Positions 42,424 through 51,564 of a stretch of 64,000 nt of DNA are shown here, piece after piece. The notes beneath the pieces are model-generated. The model was not told the DNA's origin. It saw only the letters and a list, made by a program, of their open reading frames with translations, and did not search any database. Origin of the DNA: Streptomyces sp. NA02950 (lineage in GTDB: Bacteria > Actinomycetota > Actinomycetes > Streptomycetales > Streptomycetaceae); the NCBI RefSeq assembly GCF_013364155.1, contig NZ_CP054916.1, positions 7,718,001 through 7,782,000 of the forward strand, written 5' to 3'. Within the stretch, counting starts at the first letter, position 1. Every line of letters begins with the position of its first letter. A program made the translations under genes and the position numbers.

Positions 42424-43269
42424 ATGGTCAGCACCGAAGCCGCGTACCAGGCCAACGAGGGCGGCGGCCCCCTCGACGTCGACAAGGCCTTCTACGACCG
42501 GGTTTCCGGCAGTTCCGGAGGCCGACGGCTGGTCGACGGCTTCACCATCCCGATACGGTCGGGCCGCGCCTGGGAAGTACCCGCCGGCCACCTGTGCCGC
42601 ATCGTCACCGTGGACGGGCCGCAGGTCGGTGACTTCAACGTATGGAACCGCCACGACCCGCGCGAACGCCTCTGGGCGGCACGCACCCGTCAGCTGCAGC
42701 GCGCCCACGTCAGCACCTACGACCGCCTGTGGTCCAACCTCCCCTTCCTGCGCCCGATGCTGACCATCACCGACGACACGCTCGCCGACTACGGCACCGA
42801 CGCCGAGGGCGGCAGGGTGCACGACCTGCTCGGCACCCGCTGCGACCCCTACGTCAATCGCATGCTCACCGGTGAGGACTTCGACTTCCATTGCCACTCG
42901 AACCTGGTACGCGCGGTGTTGCCCTACGGGCTGACGGAGTTCGACGTGCACGACGTCCTCAATATCTTTCAGTGCACCGGGCTCAATGAGAACGACCAAT
43001 ACTTCATGAAGGACTGCCCGGCCCGGCCTGGTGACCACTTCGAGTTCTTCGCCGAAATCGACTTGCTGTGCGCGCTGTCCACCTGCCCCGGCGGCGATCT
43101 GTCCGTACCGATGTGGGGTCCGGACGCCCACGATCCCGTCGAGGTCTGCCACCCCATCGGCATCGAGGTCTACGAGGTCGACGACGAACTCCTCGAAGAC
43201 TGGACGCCCCCGGAGCGCGCCGCCTACCACAATCTGCACGGCATGAACCTCCCTGCCTGGAAGGGCTGA
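42424..43269 (+). CDS. DUF1989 (urea-carboxylase-associated) family protein
   Basis: 281 residues. The family features are GFTIPIRSGRAWEVPAGHLC, then GDFNVWNRHDPRERLWAART, DFDFHCHSNLVRAVLPYGLT, and a Cys cluster around FQCTGLNENDQYFMKDCPAR and LSTCPGGDLS. Conserved Cys and His residues suggest a metal site. Related proteins occur with urea carboxylase or aminomethyltransferase-like genes, but none is adjacent. Probably regulated formerly by the truncated GntR gene upstream. Confidence 0.85.
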   Translation: MVSTEAAYQANEGGGPLDVDKAFYDRVSGSSGGRRLVDGFTIPIRSGRAWEVPAGHLCRIVTVDGPQVGDFNVWNRHDPRERLWAARTRQLQRAHVSTYDRLWSNLPFLRPMLTITDDTLADYGTDAEGGRVHDLLGTRCDPYVNRMLTGEDFDFHCHSNLVRAVLPYGLTEFDVHDVLNIFQCTGLNENDQYFMKDCPARPGDHFEFFAEIDLLCALSTCPGGDLSVPMWGPDAHDPVEVCHPIGIEVYEVDDELLEDWTPPERAAYHNLHGMNLPAWKG

Positions 43270-43645
43270 TGGGGGTCACGGGGGCGCGCCGGGGGGCCTT
43301 GGGCCTTGATGAGGGGTCGGCGGTGTCAGGAGGCCGCGTGTGCCGGACACCCCACCGGAGCGGGTCATGCGGCATGTCGGTAGTCGTGCCCACCATGGCC
43401 GGCAAGACCCGAAAGACGCCGACCCTCGCACATCGCCTGGTGCTGCTCGCCGCGCTCGCGGACCCCGAGGGGTGCGTCCCCGAGAGCACGAACGTCCACG
43501 TTCTGGACGCTATCCACCTCGCCGTTCAGGTTCGTGCGGTCGGTCGAGCCATCCCGTGGACCCGCCCGTGACGTGAGGTGCCGTTCGGGGTAACGTGCGC
43601 CCTACACTTTTCGGCCAGCTGGCCGATATGCAACCAGGGACTCTG
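43270..43645. other. Intergenic region before the cvn operon
   Basis: No confident gene. A plus-strand frame from 43395 (MAGKTRKTPTLAHRLVLLAA ... RAIPWTRP, about 58 codons) is open but has no recognisable relatives or clear ribosome binding site. Sequence around 43590-43645 probably holds the cvn promoter. Confidence 0.35.
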
Positions 43646-45256
43646 ATGCAGGAACCTTTGATGTTGCCCGCTCATGCCCACCAGGAGAGGGCGTCCGCCG
43701 GCTCCCAAGTGTGGCATGTCCCGGACACTACGGGCGGGCGTGGCATGGCAGTCGGGCGCCAGATGGTGCTGTTGGCGGTATTGCCTGCCGTACTGGTCAC
43801 GATCACCGGAGCCGCGGCCGCTGCTCTCCTGTTCACCACAAGCGTGGGCTACGTCGACAAGGCCGCGTTCTGGGGTCTGTTCAATGGCACGCTGCTCATC
43901 ATCTGCGGAATCCTCTCGGGTGCGGCGTTCATCGCCACCGGGAAGGCGCGGGCCGTGGTACGCCGCCATAGCGAGCTCAGCTCGTCCGCGGCACGCGGCC
44001 AGGCCGAGTTGGCGCGGCTGCGACAGCAGATGGAGCGTGGCCGACAGCTGATGGAGGATCAGCGCAAGCAGCAGCCCGGCCCGCTGCCCGAGCGGACCGG
44101 TGAGGCGCCGGACCGACTGGGGCACGAGAGCGCATCCGCCCAGCGCGTTGCCGAGGAGACCGTGGCGGAGCTCGGGCCACGGGAGCCTGGCGGGGAGCAC
44201 TTCGAGGTCTTCGCCAATCTGGCCCGGAGGCTGGAGTCTCTCGTGCACCGCGAGATCGGGCTGCTGGACGACCTGGAGAACGAGGTCGAGAACCCGGATC
44301 TGCTCAAGGGCCTGTTCCATGTGGACCACGTGGCCACCCGTATCCGTCGATACGCCGAGAATCTCGCCGTGCTCGGCGGCGCTGTCTCCTACCGCCAGTG
44401 GACCCGGCCGGTCAGCATGGCCGATGTGATGCGTTCCGCGACTGCCGAGATCGAGCAGTACTCGCGGGTCAAGATGGTGCCCCCGGTGGAGGGGACGGTG
44501 AGCGGGCGCGCGGTCGTTGACGTGGTCCACCTGCTGGCGGAGCTGGTGGAGAACGCCACGGTGTTCTCCCGCCCCCAGACCCAGGTGCTGCTGCGTGCCG
44601 AGCACGTCACCGCCGGGCTGGCGATCGAGGTCGAGGACCGCGGTCTGGGCATGACCTCCACTGAGCGGGACCAGATGAATGCCCTGCTCGCTGCCCCTGA
44701 GGGGATCGCACTGGGCGAGCTGCTCCAGGACGGCCGGATCGGCCTGTACGTGGTCTCCGCGCTGGCCCGGCGGCACGGCATCGTCGTACGGCTCCAGAGC
44801 AATGTCTATGGCGGTACTCAGGCGGTGGTCGTGCTGCCGCACGAACTGCTGGGCCAGGGCCCCGATGTGGCGGAATCCCAGAAACCACTGTCGGACGTCA
44901 CTCCCGCCGCCGATCACGGACGCGCCGACGACCCGGTGCAGCAAGCACCTGCGCCGGATACGCCCGTCGAGCGGCGCCCGGTGCCCGCCCCGGCGGCCGA
45001 ATCACCGCTCGCCCCGGTGGCGGCGGCCCCCGCGTCCGGAGACGAGCCCCCCGTGCTGCCCAGGCGGCGCCGCCAGGAACACCTCTCCCCGGAATTGCGG
45101 CAGTCCCCCCACACTGCCGCGGCGCCCAAGGAAGTCGATCACGATCCCGGCCTGATGGCCGCGTTCCAGAGCGGTGTCCGTCTGGCCGAGGACTCCAGGG
45201 AACCCGACACCTCCCCGTCCCATGGCGGGGAGAACCGACCGGACCTGGCCCCCTAG
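43646..45256 (+). CDS. Conservon sensor-kinase-like protein (CvnA)
   Basis: About 536 residues from ATG 43646 (AGGGA 5 bp upstream; in-frame ATG 43628 is an alternative). Two membrane helices (about 34-55 and 64-82), a coiled helical region, a DHp-like segment lacking a canonical phospho-His box (FHVDHVATRIRRYAENLAVL), and a HATPase domain (VHLLAELVENATVFS, VEDRGLGM, IGLYVVSALARRHGI). A Pro/Ala-rich disordered tail follows. CvnA proteins anchor a membrane complex with CvnB-D resembling eukaryotic GPCR/G-protein modules. Confidence 0.9.
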   Translation: MQEPLMLPAHAHQERASAGSQVWHVPDTTGGRGMAVGRQMVLLAVLPAVLVTITGAAAAALLFTTSVGYVDKAAFWGLFNGTLLIICGILSGAAFIATGKARAVVRRHSELSSSAARGQAELARLRQQMERGRQLMEDQRKQQPGPLPERTGEAPDRLGHESASAQRVAEETVAELGPREPGGEHFEVFANLARRLESLVHREIGLLDDLENEVENPDLLKGLFHVDHVATRIRRYAENLAVLGGAVSYRQWTRPVSMADVMRSATAEIEQYSRVKMVPPVEGTVSGRAVVDVVHLLAELVENATVFSRPQTQVLLRAEHVTAGLAIEVEDRGLGMTSTERDQMNALLAAPEGIALGELLQDGRIGLYVVSALARRHGIVVRLQSNVYGGTQAVVVLPHELLGQGPDVAESQKPLSDVTPAADHGRADDPVQQAPAPDTPVERRPVPAPAAESPLAPVAAAPASGDEPPVLPRRRRQEHLSPELRQSPHTAAAPKEVDHDPGLMAAFQSGVRLAEDSREPDTSPSHGGENRPDLAP

Positions 45257-45291
45257 CAGTTCCACATGATGGAGGAGAGAAGTGGGCGATC

Positions 45292-45687
45292 GTGGTGAGT
45301 GAAGATCTCTCGTGGCTGTTGAGCGGCCTTGTGCAGCGCGTACCGCATACGCGGAGCGCACTGCTGTTGTCCTCGGACGGTCTGGTGATGGCCTCGGACG
45401 GTCTGGACACAGACGCGGCGGATCATCTGGCGGCCCTCGCCAGCGGGCTCTACTCCCTGGCGCGCAGTGCCGGCAAGCGATTCGACGACGGCGATGAAGT
45501 ACGGCAGATCGTGACCGAGCTCAGCAGCACGCTGCTTTTTGTCTCCGCGGCCGGGCAGGGCGCGCTGTTGGCAGTGCTCACCGGGCGCGAGGCGGATGTG
45601 CCGGTGTTGGGCTACGAGATGACCAGGATGGTGAAGAGCGTCCGCCGCCACCTGGGGGCCGCTCCCCGCCAGTCGGTGGGGCAGTGA
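45292..45687 (+). CDS. Conservon roadblock/LC7 protein (CvnB)
   Basis: 131 residues with the roadblock/LC7 fold: LSWLLSGLVQRVPHTRSALL, SSDGLVMASDGLD, and LLAVLTGREADVPVLGYEMT. It begins at GTG 45292 or 45295 with GGAGAG upstream. Roadblock proteins regulate small GTPases, here the CvnD protein two genes downstream. Confidence 0.92.
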   Translation: MVSEDLSWLLSGLVQRVPHTRSALLLSSDGLVMASDGLDTDAADHLAALASGLYSLARSAGKRFDDGDEVRQIVTELSSTLLFVSAAGQGALLAVLTGREADVPVLGYEMTRMVKSVRRHLGAAPRQSVGQ

Positions 45688-45690
45688 GAG

Positions 45691-46083
45691 ATGCCGGATG
45701 GCCCGGACGATCCGCATAGGCCATTGCTCGATGATGCCCTGGGGCGGCTGGTTCGGCCGTACACCGTCAGTGACGGACGCACCGAACCCACGTGCGCGTT
45801 CGACTTGATGACCATGGTAGTGGCCACGGACACCGCGCTGCGGACCCATCTCGGACTGGACCACGCACAGGTGCTCGACCTGTGCCGGACGCCGGTCACG
45901 GTGGCCGAGATCTCAGGGCACACGCGCATGCCCGCAACGGTGATCAAGGTGCTGCTCTCCGACTTGGTGGAGCGTGGGGCGGTCGTGACACGACGCTTCA
46001 ACACGGAAACACGGGGGTCGTACTCTCCCCCCGATCTAGATCTATTGGAGGCGTTGCGGGATGGGCTCCTCAAGCGACTCTGA
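45691..46083 (+). CDS. Conservon DUF742 protein (CvnC)
   Basis: 130 residues of the DUF742 family, 3 bp after cvnB. LVRPYTVSDGRTEP at the N terminus, a winged-helix-like core (TPVTVAEISGHTRMPATVIK, VLLSDLVERGAVVTRR) and SPPDLDLLEALRDGLLKRL at the C terminus. It overlaps the CvnD gene by 23 bases. Confidence 0.92.
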   Translation: MPDGPDDPHRPLLDDALGRLVRPYTVSDGRTEPTCAFDLMTMVVATDTALRTHLGLDHAQVLDLCRTPVTVAEISGHTRMPATVIKVLLSDLVERGAVVTRRFNTETRGSYSPPDLDLLEALRDGLLKRL

Positions 46084-46654
46084 GGCACCCGGCGCCGGCT
46101 CCCTTCCGATGGGGATCAAGGTTCTGGTCGCCGGGGGTTTCGGGGTGGGCAAGACCACCTTCGTCGGAGCGGTGAGCGAGATCGACCCGCTCAGCACGGA
46201 AGAGCTGCTGACCGAGGTCAGTGCTGCCACGGACAGGCTGGAGGGGGTGGAGAACAAGGCCACCACCACGGTCGCGATGGACTTCGGCCGGATCACCATC
46301 AGCCCCCACCACGTGCTCTATCTGTTCGGCACGCCCGGTCAGGAGCGTTTCTGGTTCATGTGGGACGAGATGTCGGCCGGTGCGCTCGGTGCGGTCGTGC
46401 TCGCCGACACCCGTCGGCTGGAGCACAGTTTCGCGGCGGTTGACTTCTTCGAAGCGCGTGGCATCAACTTCGTCGTCGCGGTCAACGAGTTCGACGGGGC
46501 GCACCGCTATCAGCCGGAACAGGTGCGGGCGGCACTGGATCTCAAACCCGAGGTGCCGGTGGTCGCGTGTGACGCTCGCCTGTCCAGCTCCGGTATTCGG
46601 GTTTTGCTTTCCCTCGTCGAGGATCTGATCACTTCAAGGAGTTCCCATGGCTGA
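46061..46654 (+). CDS. Conservon small GTPase (CvnD)
   Basis: A 197-residue ATP/GTP-binding protein. P-loop GGFGVGKTT, switch region TTTVAMDFGRI, G3-like LFGTPGQERFWFMWDEM, and a guanine-specificity-like VAVNEFDGA. MglA/Rab-like small GTPase of the conservon. The C-terminal end overlaps the GAF gene by eight bases. Confidence 0.92.
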   Translation: MGSSSDSEAPGAGSLPMGIKVLVAGGFGVGKTTFVGAVSEIDPLSTEELLTEVSAATDRLEGVENKATTTVAMDFGRITISPHHVLYLFGTPGQERFWFMWDEMSAGALGAVVLADTRRLEHSFAAVDFFEARGINFVVAVNEFDGAHRYQPEQVRAALDLKPEVPVVACDARLSSSGIRVLLSLVEDLITSRSSHG

Positions 46655-47258
46655 GACGGTGTACAAGACTCCCTTCGGAGGGGAGATAGCGATCGCCGTG
46701 CGTCATCTGCTTCTCCCTCCGGAGGACCCCGAGGCAGAGGCCCGGACACGCCGGCTGCGGGAACTGGGGATCGAGGACAGGGTTGTTCCGGAGTACGACG
46801 AGTTCGCGCGTGAACTCGCGCAGCGCGTCGGGGGGTGCTACGCGGGGGTCAACTTCTTCGTCGACGTGAACCGTCAGTACTTCGCGGGCCTGTACAGCGC
46901 GGCCTCCGACACCACAGTGAACCTTGAGTCCCCCCTTCTCGAGGACCCCGTGCCCGGCCGGGTGATGCCTCGTGACTTCGACATCGGTTTCTGCCCCCAT
47001 GTGGTCAGGCGGCGTAAGGCTCTGGCGCTGGAGGACGTCCGCGACTATCCACGCTTCGCCGGGAATCACGTGGTCGATGCCATCGGGATCCACTCCTACC
47101 TGGGCGCTCCGCTGATCGACAGCACGGGCATGGCGCTGGGCACGATCTGTGTGGTGAACCAGGACCCGCATCCCTGGGGTGAACAAGGGCTGGAGATCAT
47201 CAAGGAGATGGCGGCTGACCTGGTGGAGCGCATCGAGCGGCGGGCACAAGGCTCCTGA
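46647..47258 (+). CDS. GAF-domain protein, fifth gene of the cvn operon
   Basis: 203 residues. The GAF core includes VNFFVDVNRQYFAGLYSAA, DFDIGFCPHVVRRRKALALE and YLGAPLIDSTGMALGTICVV. A Cys-His pair (FCPH) may bind a ligand or metal. The ATG lies inside cvnD. A perfect hairpin at 47397-47428 follows. Some conservons carry a cytochrome P450 as extra gene. Here the addition is a GAF sensor. Confidence 0.88.
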   Translation: MAETVYKTPFGGEIAIAVRHLLLPPEDPEAEARTRRLRELGIEDRVVPEYDEFARELAQRVGGCYAGVNFFVDVNRQYFAGLYSAASDTTVNLESPLLEDPVPGRVMPRDFDIGFCPHVVRRRKALALEDVRDYPRFAGNHVVDAIGIHSYLGAPLIDSTGMALGTICVVNQDPHPWGEQGLEIIKEMAADLVERIERRAQGS

Positions 47259-47396
47259 GTAAGCCGGATCTCTCATCCTCCTCCGCCCCTGGGGGCCGGT
47301 TGCGGCTGCTGCTGCTCAGCGACGACAACCAGAAGCCCGCGCAGGTCACCAGCCTGTACTCGCTGACCGTGTGCCTGCCGCATTGAGCTTCTGCAC

Positions 47397-47428
47397 AGAG
47401 CCCGGCTCCCCGGTACCGGCCGGGCTCT
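47397..47428 (+). terminator. Terminator of the cvn operon
   Basis: AGAGCCCGGC (47397-47406) pairs perfectly with GCCGGGCTCT (47419-47428) across a 12-base loop that itself contains GGTACC. Confidence 0.75.
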
Positions 47429-47445
47429 GGTCGTGCGGGGAGTGG

Positions 47446-47838
47446 CTACAACACGACGAACGCTGCCGCCGTGGCTGCGGACCTGGTAGAGGCTCGGGCC
47501 GACGCCGTGTCTTTTGGGGCCCGGGCCAGTCGCTGCAGGGTGCAGAAGGCGTGCGCGACGGAGACGAGGGTGATGTGCTGGTGCCATCCGCCCCAGGTGC
47601 GGCCCTCGAAGTGGGCCAGACCCAAAGCCTGCTTCATCTCCCGGTAGTCGTGCTCGATGCGCCAGCGGAGCTTGGCGAGCCGGACCAGGGTGGTCAGCGG
47701 GGTGTCGGAGGGCGGGTCGGACAGCCAGAACAGCCAGAACTGGACCGGCTCGTTCTCGCTGGCGGCGGTGCCACCGCAGGAGCGTGCCGGGGGGTGACCA
47801 GCCTGTGGTTGCGCAGCTTTTCGATCCGTGCTGGTCAA
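47446..47838 (-). mobile_element. IS701-family transposase C-terminal fragment
   Basis: The minus-strand frame reads VQFWLFWLSDPPSDTPLTTL, then VRLAKLRWRIEHDYREMKQA, LGLAHFEGRTWGGWHQHITL and VSVAHAFCTLQRLARAPKDT. This is the conserved C-terminal third of an IS701-type DDE transposase, with the catalytic Glu in IEHDYREMK. The N-terminal part is absent or degraded. Confidence 0.85.
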
Positions 47839-47998
47839 GAGACACGGCCGAGTGATGGAACCCCGTAGGGTCCTCGCCGCAGCCGGCCCCCCACCAAAGG
47901 CTTTCTCTGACGGTGGCCTCTACGACCCGTTGCTCCATGAGCTCCCGGCTGTGGTCGGCTGCCGCTCGTACCGTCGGCGTCGTCAAAAACCGAGAACC

Positions 47999-48634
47999 TC
48001 ACGGCAGGCCGTCCCACCAGACCGGGGGCCGCCGCTCCTGGACGGGTGGGGCCGGGCGAGCGGGATGCGGCGGCTCGGAGTGGTGTGGAGCGGTCCGCGG
48101 AGGTGGGGAGGGGCTCAGGCCGAACAGCGAACCGGCGGCTGCCGCGAGCCCTGTGGCACACCGCACCGCCGTGCCCTCCGAGACGGCCGTGCGGCGCAGC
48201 GCTCCGGCCAGGACGTCCTCCACCAGATCGAGATGCCGGGCCAGTTCGCTCGGCAGGGCCCTGCCCCCGTGCGGTCGGCTGACCAGGGCGGTGAGCACCT
48301 CCTGCGCCCTGACCTGTATCAGGGTCAGTCCCTGCCAACCGCTGGGTTGCCGCGCCGGCCGAAGCCCCTCGGTTCCGGCTGCGGGAAACCCGAGGGCGCC
48401 GTGGATCCTGTCGCCGAGCCCCGCGTGCCACTCGCTCAGCTCGCCCGTCAGGCCGGCCCACAGCCCGTCCAGGACCGCCAGCAGGGCCGCGATGCCCGCG
48501 GACAAGCCCTCCGCACCGTCCGCGCGTCGGCCGTGGTGGGTGGTTCCCGGCGAGGCCGCGAGGGGGGCGAGGCTCCGGGCGGCGAGTTCGGCGGCGGTCC
48601 GGCAGGCGTGGTCAGTCGGCATGGGTTGTGCCAT
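47999..48634 (-). CDS. Hypothetical Ala/Pro-rich protein
   Basis: 211 residues, starting MAQPMPTDHACRTAAELAAR and overlapping the HATPase gene by 23 bases. It is mostly helical in appearance to about residue 165 (VRAQEVLTALVSRPHGGRAL, PSELARHLDLVEDVLAGALR) with a Pro-rich tail. No family recognised. The overlap implies co-expression with the HATPase gene. It is bounded downstream by the IS701 fragment, so an original partner may be lost. Confidence 0.5.
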   Translation of the reverse strand: MAQPMPTDHACRTAAELAARSLAPLAASPGTTHHGRRADGAEGLSAGIAALLAVLDGLWAGLTGELSEWHAGLGDRIHGALGFPAAGTEGLRPARQPSGWQGLTLIQVRAQEVLTALVSRPHGGRALPSELARHLDLVEDVLAGALRRTAVSEGTAVRCATGLAAAAGSLFGLSPSPPPRTAPHHSEPPHPARPAPPVQERRPPVWWDGLP

Positions 48635-49223
48635 CCCTCCGTGGTGCCGGCCGCCTCATGGCGGTCCGGGCCGTGAACCTCAGGGAAGGCACTTGGCGTA
48701 CCGCCCGGTCCGCACGGGCGGATAAGGAGGCGGCGGGCATCTCTCGCCCACCGTGCGACGGTGATTCCGGCAGCATCGCCCAGGCGCAGGTCCCGGACGG
48801 TGAGCGGTGCACTCCGCAGCGCCGGGACACGGCGTCCACCAGGTGGAACCCCCGGCCGCTCTCCGCGAGGTCGTCGTCCGGGCCCGAAGAGGCGGCCGGG
48901 GGCTGCCACAGTCCGCTGTCGTAGACCTCGATCCACACCGTGGAACGGGAGCGGGTCAGCCGTAGGCGGACCTCCGTGGAGCCACTGTGCCGGACCGTGT
49001 TGGTGACGAACTCCGTGACGACGAGCCGGGCCGCGTCGGCCACCTCCTCGGTGATCCGCCAGGCCGTCAGTTCCACCGTGGTGAATTTCCGCGCCTGGGA
49101 GACCGCCCGCTCCTCGGCGGGCAGCGTGAGGCACGCGAGGGCGAAGGGCTTGTCCGCGGGTCGCACCGGGCATTGAGGCGGCGCGGCCCGGCGGCGCGTG
49201 TCTCGGTGCAGGGTGAACATCAT
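48612..49223 (-). CDS. HATPase-domain (anti-sigma-factor-type) regulator
   Basis: 203 residues. The HATPase_c_2 motifs are visible: N box ARLVVTEFVTNTVRHSG, G1-like IEVYDSGLW and G2-like SGRGFHLVDAV. Small soluble kinases of this type act as anti-sigma factors (RsbW-like) or DNA-independent regulators in Streptomyces. The ATG overlaps the stop of the lut fusion gene (ATGA), probably a by-product of the deletion upstream. Confidence 0.82.
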   Translation of the reverse strand: MMFTLHRDTRRRAAPPQCPVRPADKPFALACLTLPAEERAVSQARKFTTVELTAWRITEEVADAARLVVTEFVTNTVRHSGSTEVRLRLTRSRSTVWIEVYDSGLWQPPAASSGPDDDLAESGRGFHLVDAVSRRCGVHRSPSGTCAWAMLPESPSHGGREMPAASLSARADRAVRQVPSLRFTARTAMRRPAPRRDGTTHAD

Positions 49224-49642
49224 GACTCCATTGAGGAATGCGTGGCAGAAAGGAGGGACGGGGGATGGGTGAGTGGATCACAGACGACGAGGGCCTTCGG
49301 CGTGCGCGGCCCGTGTACCCCTTCGACCCGGTCGAGTTCGATGTCACTGGTCGCCGACGGGCCTGAGATGAAGGTCAGCGGCTGGGCCGGATCCAGCCGG
49401 GCCGGCGCCTCCGGCACGGAGGCGACGACCTGCTCGGCACGCACCACGCACAGGTGGTGGTCGGGCACCAGGGTGAGGGCCCGCCGCCCCTGCCCCGTCC
49501 CCCCGTCGAGGACCAGCGTGCCGGTGTCGGCCTCCACCCGGCAGCCCAGCCGCTCCGGCCGCCGCACCGTGGCACGGCCGGTCTCGGCGGTCTCGGGGAA
49601 GAGGCCGTCGTTGAAGCAGGTGAAGAACAGGGCGATAGCCAT
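49220..49642 (-). pseudogene. In-frame lutA-lutC deletion fusion
   Basis: 140 codons. The first ~36 residues, MAIALFFTCFNDGLFPETAE and TGRATVRRPERLG, match the start of LutA (Cys-rich Fe-S lactate oxidase subunit). From about residue 38 the sequence becomes the C terminus of LutC: EADTGTLVLDGGTGQGRRAL, VPDHHLCVVRAEQVVASVPE and PLTFISGPSATSDIELDRVE. The rest of lutA, all of lutB and most of lutC are absent, so a deletion of roughly 3 kb joined the two ends in frame. The product lacks all Fe-S Cys motifs and cannot oxidise lactate. Confidence 0.8.
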
Positions 49643-49677
49643 GGCTTCTCGGGAGCGCGGCGGCGGCGCGGTGGCGT

Positions 49678-51465
49678 TCACGGGAGCATCCAGGCGAGGA
49701 CGTTGGACTGGAGGAAGACCAGCACGCCCATGGCCAGCAGGAGCAGCAGACTCCACTTGATCGCTCCCCGGAAGAGCTTGGACTCCCGGCCGACGAGGCC
49801 GACCGCGGTGGCGGCGATCGTGAGGTTCTGCGGGCTGATCATCTTGCCGACGACGCCACCGGAGGTGTTGGCCGCGACGAGCAGTGTCGGGTCGAGCCCC
49901 GCCTTGTTCGCGGCGGTCTGCTGGAGGGTGGCGAACAGGGCGTTGGCCGAGGTGTCGGAGCCGGTGACCGCTGTTCCCAGCCAGCCCAGGGTCGGTGACA
50001 GGAAGGCGAATGCGGCCCCCGTACCGGCGATCCAAGTGCCGATGGTGATGGTCTGTCCCGACAGGTTCATCACATAGGCGAGGGCGAGGACGGAGGCGAC
50101 CGTGACCAGTGCCCAGCGCAGCTTGACCACCGTCGCCGCGAACTCGCGGGCCGTGACCGCCGGGCTGATCCGGTAGACGGCGGCCACCAGCAATCCGGAC
50201 AGCAGGAGCAGGGTGCCGGGGGAGGAGAGCCACGGGAAGGTGTAGACGGTGGTGGCCGACGCCTTGCCCGCCGCGGTGAGCACCTGTCCGTCGAGCCCTG
50301 GCCAGCCGGCCTTGAGGTCCGTCCCCGCGAGGAACTCCTTGACGGGCGTCCACAGCTTCGCCATCGAGAACACCGCGATCACGATGAGGTAGGGCAGGAA
50401 GGCCATGAGCACGCGGCTGCCGCTGCCCTCCCTCTCCTCCTGCTCCGGCACTGGGCGCCGCGGGGCGGGGCGGGCGGGCATGGCCGGGCCGGTGGGGCCG
50501 GAGGTGTCCGAGGGCCTGCTGCCCGTTCCCGCTCCGGGGGCCCCGGGTGCGCCGGGCCTGCCGCGCGTGCCGGTCCGTCCAGGGCCGCTCTCTCCCGGCA
50601 GGTGTTCGGCCTGGGCCTCTGCCCTCAGATCGGCTCGGGACCGCTCACCGCCCTGCGGCTGCCACACGCGGAGGAGGAGCACCAGCGCGGCCAGGCCCGC
50701 GAGGGAGGCGATGATGTCGGTGAGCTCCACGGAGATGTAGTTGGAGCTGATGAACTGGGCCAGGGCGAAGACCACGCCACAGACCAGCGCGGCCGGCCAG
50801 GTCTGGCGCATGCCGCGGCGGCCGTCGACGAGCGCGGTCAGCAGAAGCGGCACGAAGAGCGCGAGCAGGGGGGTCTGGCGGCCGACATGGGCACCGATCT
50901 CGGTGTACGGGATCTTGGTGAGGTCCCCGGCCGTGATGATCGGGATCGCGATCGCACCGAACGCCACAGGGGCGGTGTTGGCCACCAACACGGTGATCGC
51001 CGCGCGTACGGGGGCGAAGCCCAGCGCCATGAGCATGACGCCGGTGATCGCCACCGGGGCGCCGAACCCCGCCAGAGCTTCGAGCAAGCCGCCGAAGCAG
51101 AAGGCGATGATCATTGCCTGGATCCGCGGATCGTCGCTGATCAGGCCGAAAGCCCGGCGCAGATCCTCAAAACGGCCGCTGACCACCGTCAGCTGATAGA
51201 GCCAGATGGCGGTCACGACGATCCACATGATCGGGAAGAGCCCGAAGGCCGCTCCCTGGCTCGCGGACAGCAGTGTGAGACGCGTGGGCATCCCGTACGC
51301 GGCCACGGCGATGACGATCGCCACGGTCAGAGATGCGAGACCGGCCCAGTGGGCCTTCAGCCGGACCCCGCCGAGGAGGAGAAAGAGAGTGAGCAGCGGC
51401 AGGGCGGCGACCAGCGACGAGAGCGCGAGGCTGTCGGCGACGGGAGAGAGATCGGGGAGGTACAT
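49678..51465 (-). CDS. lctP: L-lactate permease
   Basis: A 595-residue LctP-family transporter with about 13 helices. Typical motifs are FGLFPIMWIVVTAIWLYQLT, FCFGGLLEALAGFGAPVAIT, GSDTSANALFATLQQTAA and AANTSGGVVGKMISPQNLTI. A Pro/Gly-rich cytoplasmic loop of about 80 residues (around 285-365) is longer than usual. The gene is preceded by two TGGTCAGACCA operators and followed 35 bp later by the remains of the lutABC operon, so lactate can still be imported but not oxidised by that route. Confidence 0.92.
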   Translation of the reverse strand: MYLPDLSPVADSLALSSLVAALPLLTLFLLLGGVRLKAHWAGLASLTVAIVIAVAAYGMPTRLTLLSASQGAAFGLFPIMWIVVTAIWLYQLTVVSGRFEDLRRAFGLISDDPRIQAMIIAFCFGGLLEALAGFGAPVAITGVMLMALGFAPVRAAITVLVANTAPVAFGAIAIPIITAGDLTKIPYTEIGAHVGRQTPLLALFVPLLLTALVDGRRGMRQTWPAALVCGVVFALAQFISSNYISVELTDIIASLAGLAALVLLLRVWQPQGGERSRADLRAEAQAEHLPGESGPGRTGTRGRPGAPGAPGAGTGSRPSDTSGPTGPAMPARPAPRRPVPEQEEREGSGSRVLMAFLPYLIVIAVFSMAKLWTPVKEFLAGTDLKAGWPGLDGQVLTAAGKASATTVYTFPWLSSPGTLLLLSGLLVAAVYRISPAVTAREFAATVVKLRWALVTVASVLALAYVMNLSGQTITIGTWIAGTGAAFAFLSPTLGWLGTAVTGSDTSANALFATLQQTAANKAGLDPTLLVAANTSGGVVGKMISPQNLTIAATAVGLVGRESKLFRGAIKWSLLLLLAMGVLVFLQSNVLAWMLP

Positions 51466-51484
51466 GGGACCCTCAGAATGCGTT

Positions 51485-51495
51485 TGGTCAGACCA
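51485..51495. promoter_or_regulatory. LldR/FadR-type operator, lctP-proximal
   Basis: TGGTCAGACCA, a perfect palindrome of the TGGTC-N-GACCA class bound by LldR/PdhR/FadR-family GntR proteins, 19 bp upstream of the lctP ATG. Confidence 0.8.
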
Positions 51496-51564
51496 TGCTT
51501 TGGTTTTCTCCACGCTAGGCACGGTGACGACTGGCTGTCCAGGGGTTACGGCCATGATTTTCTA

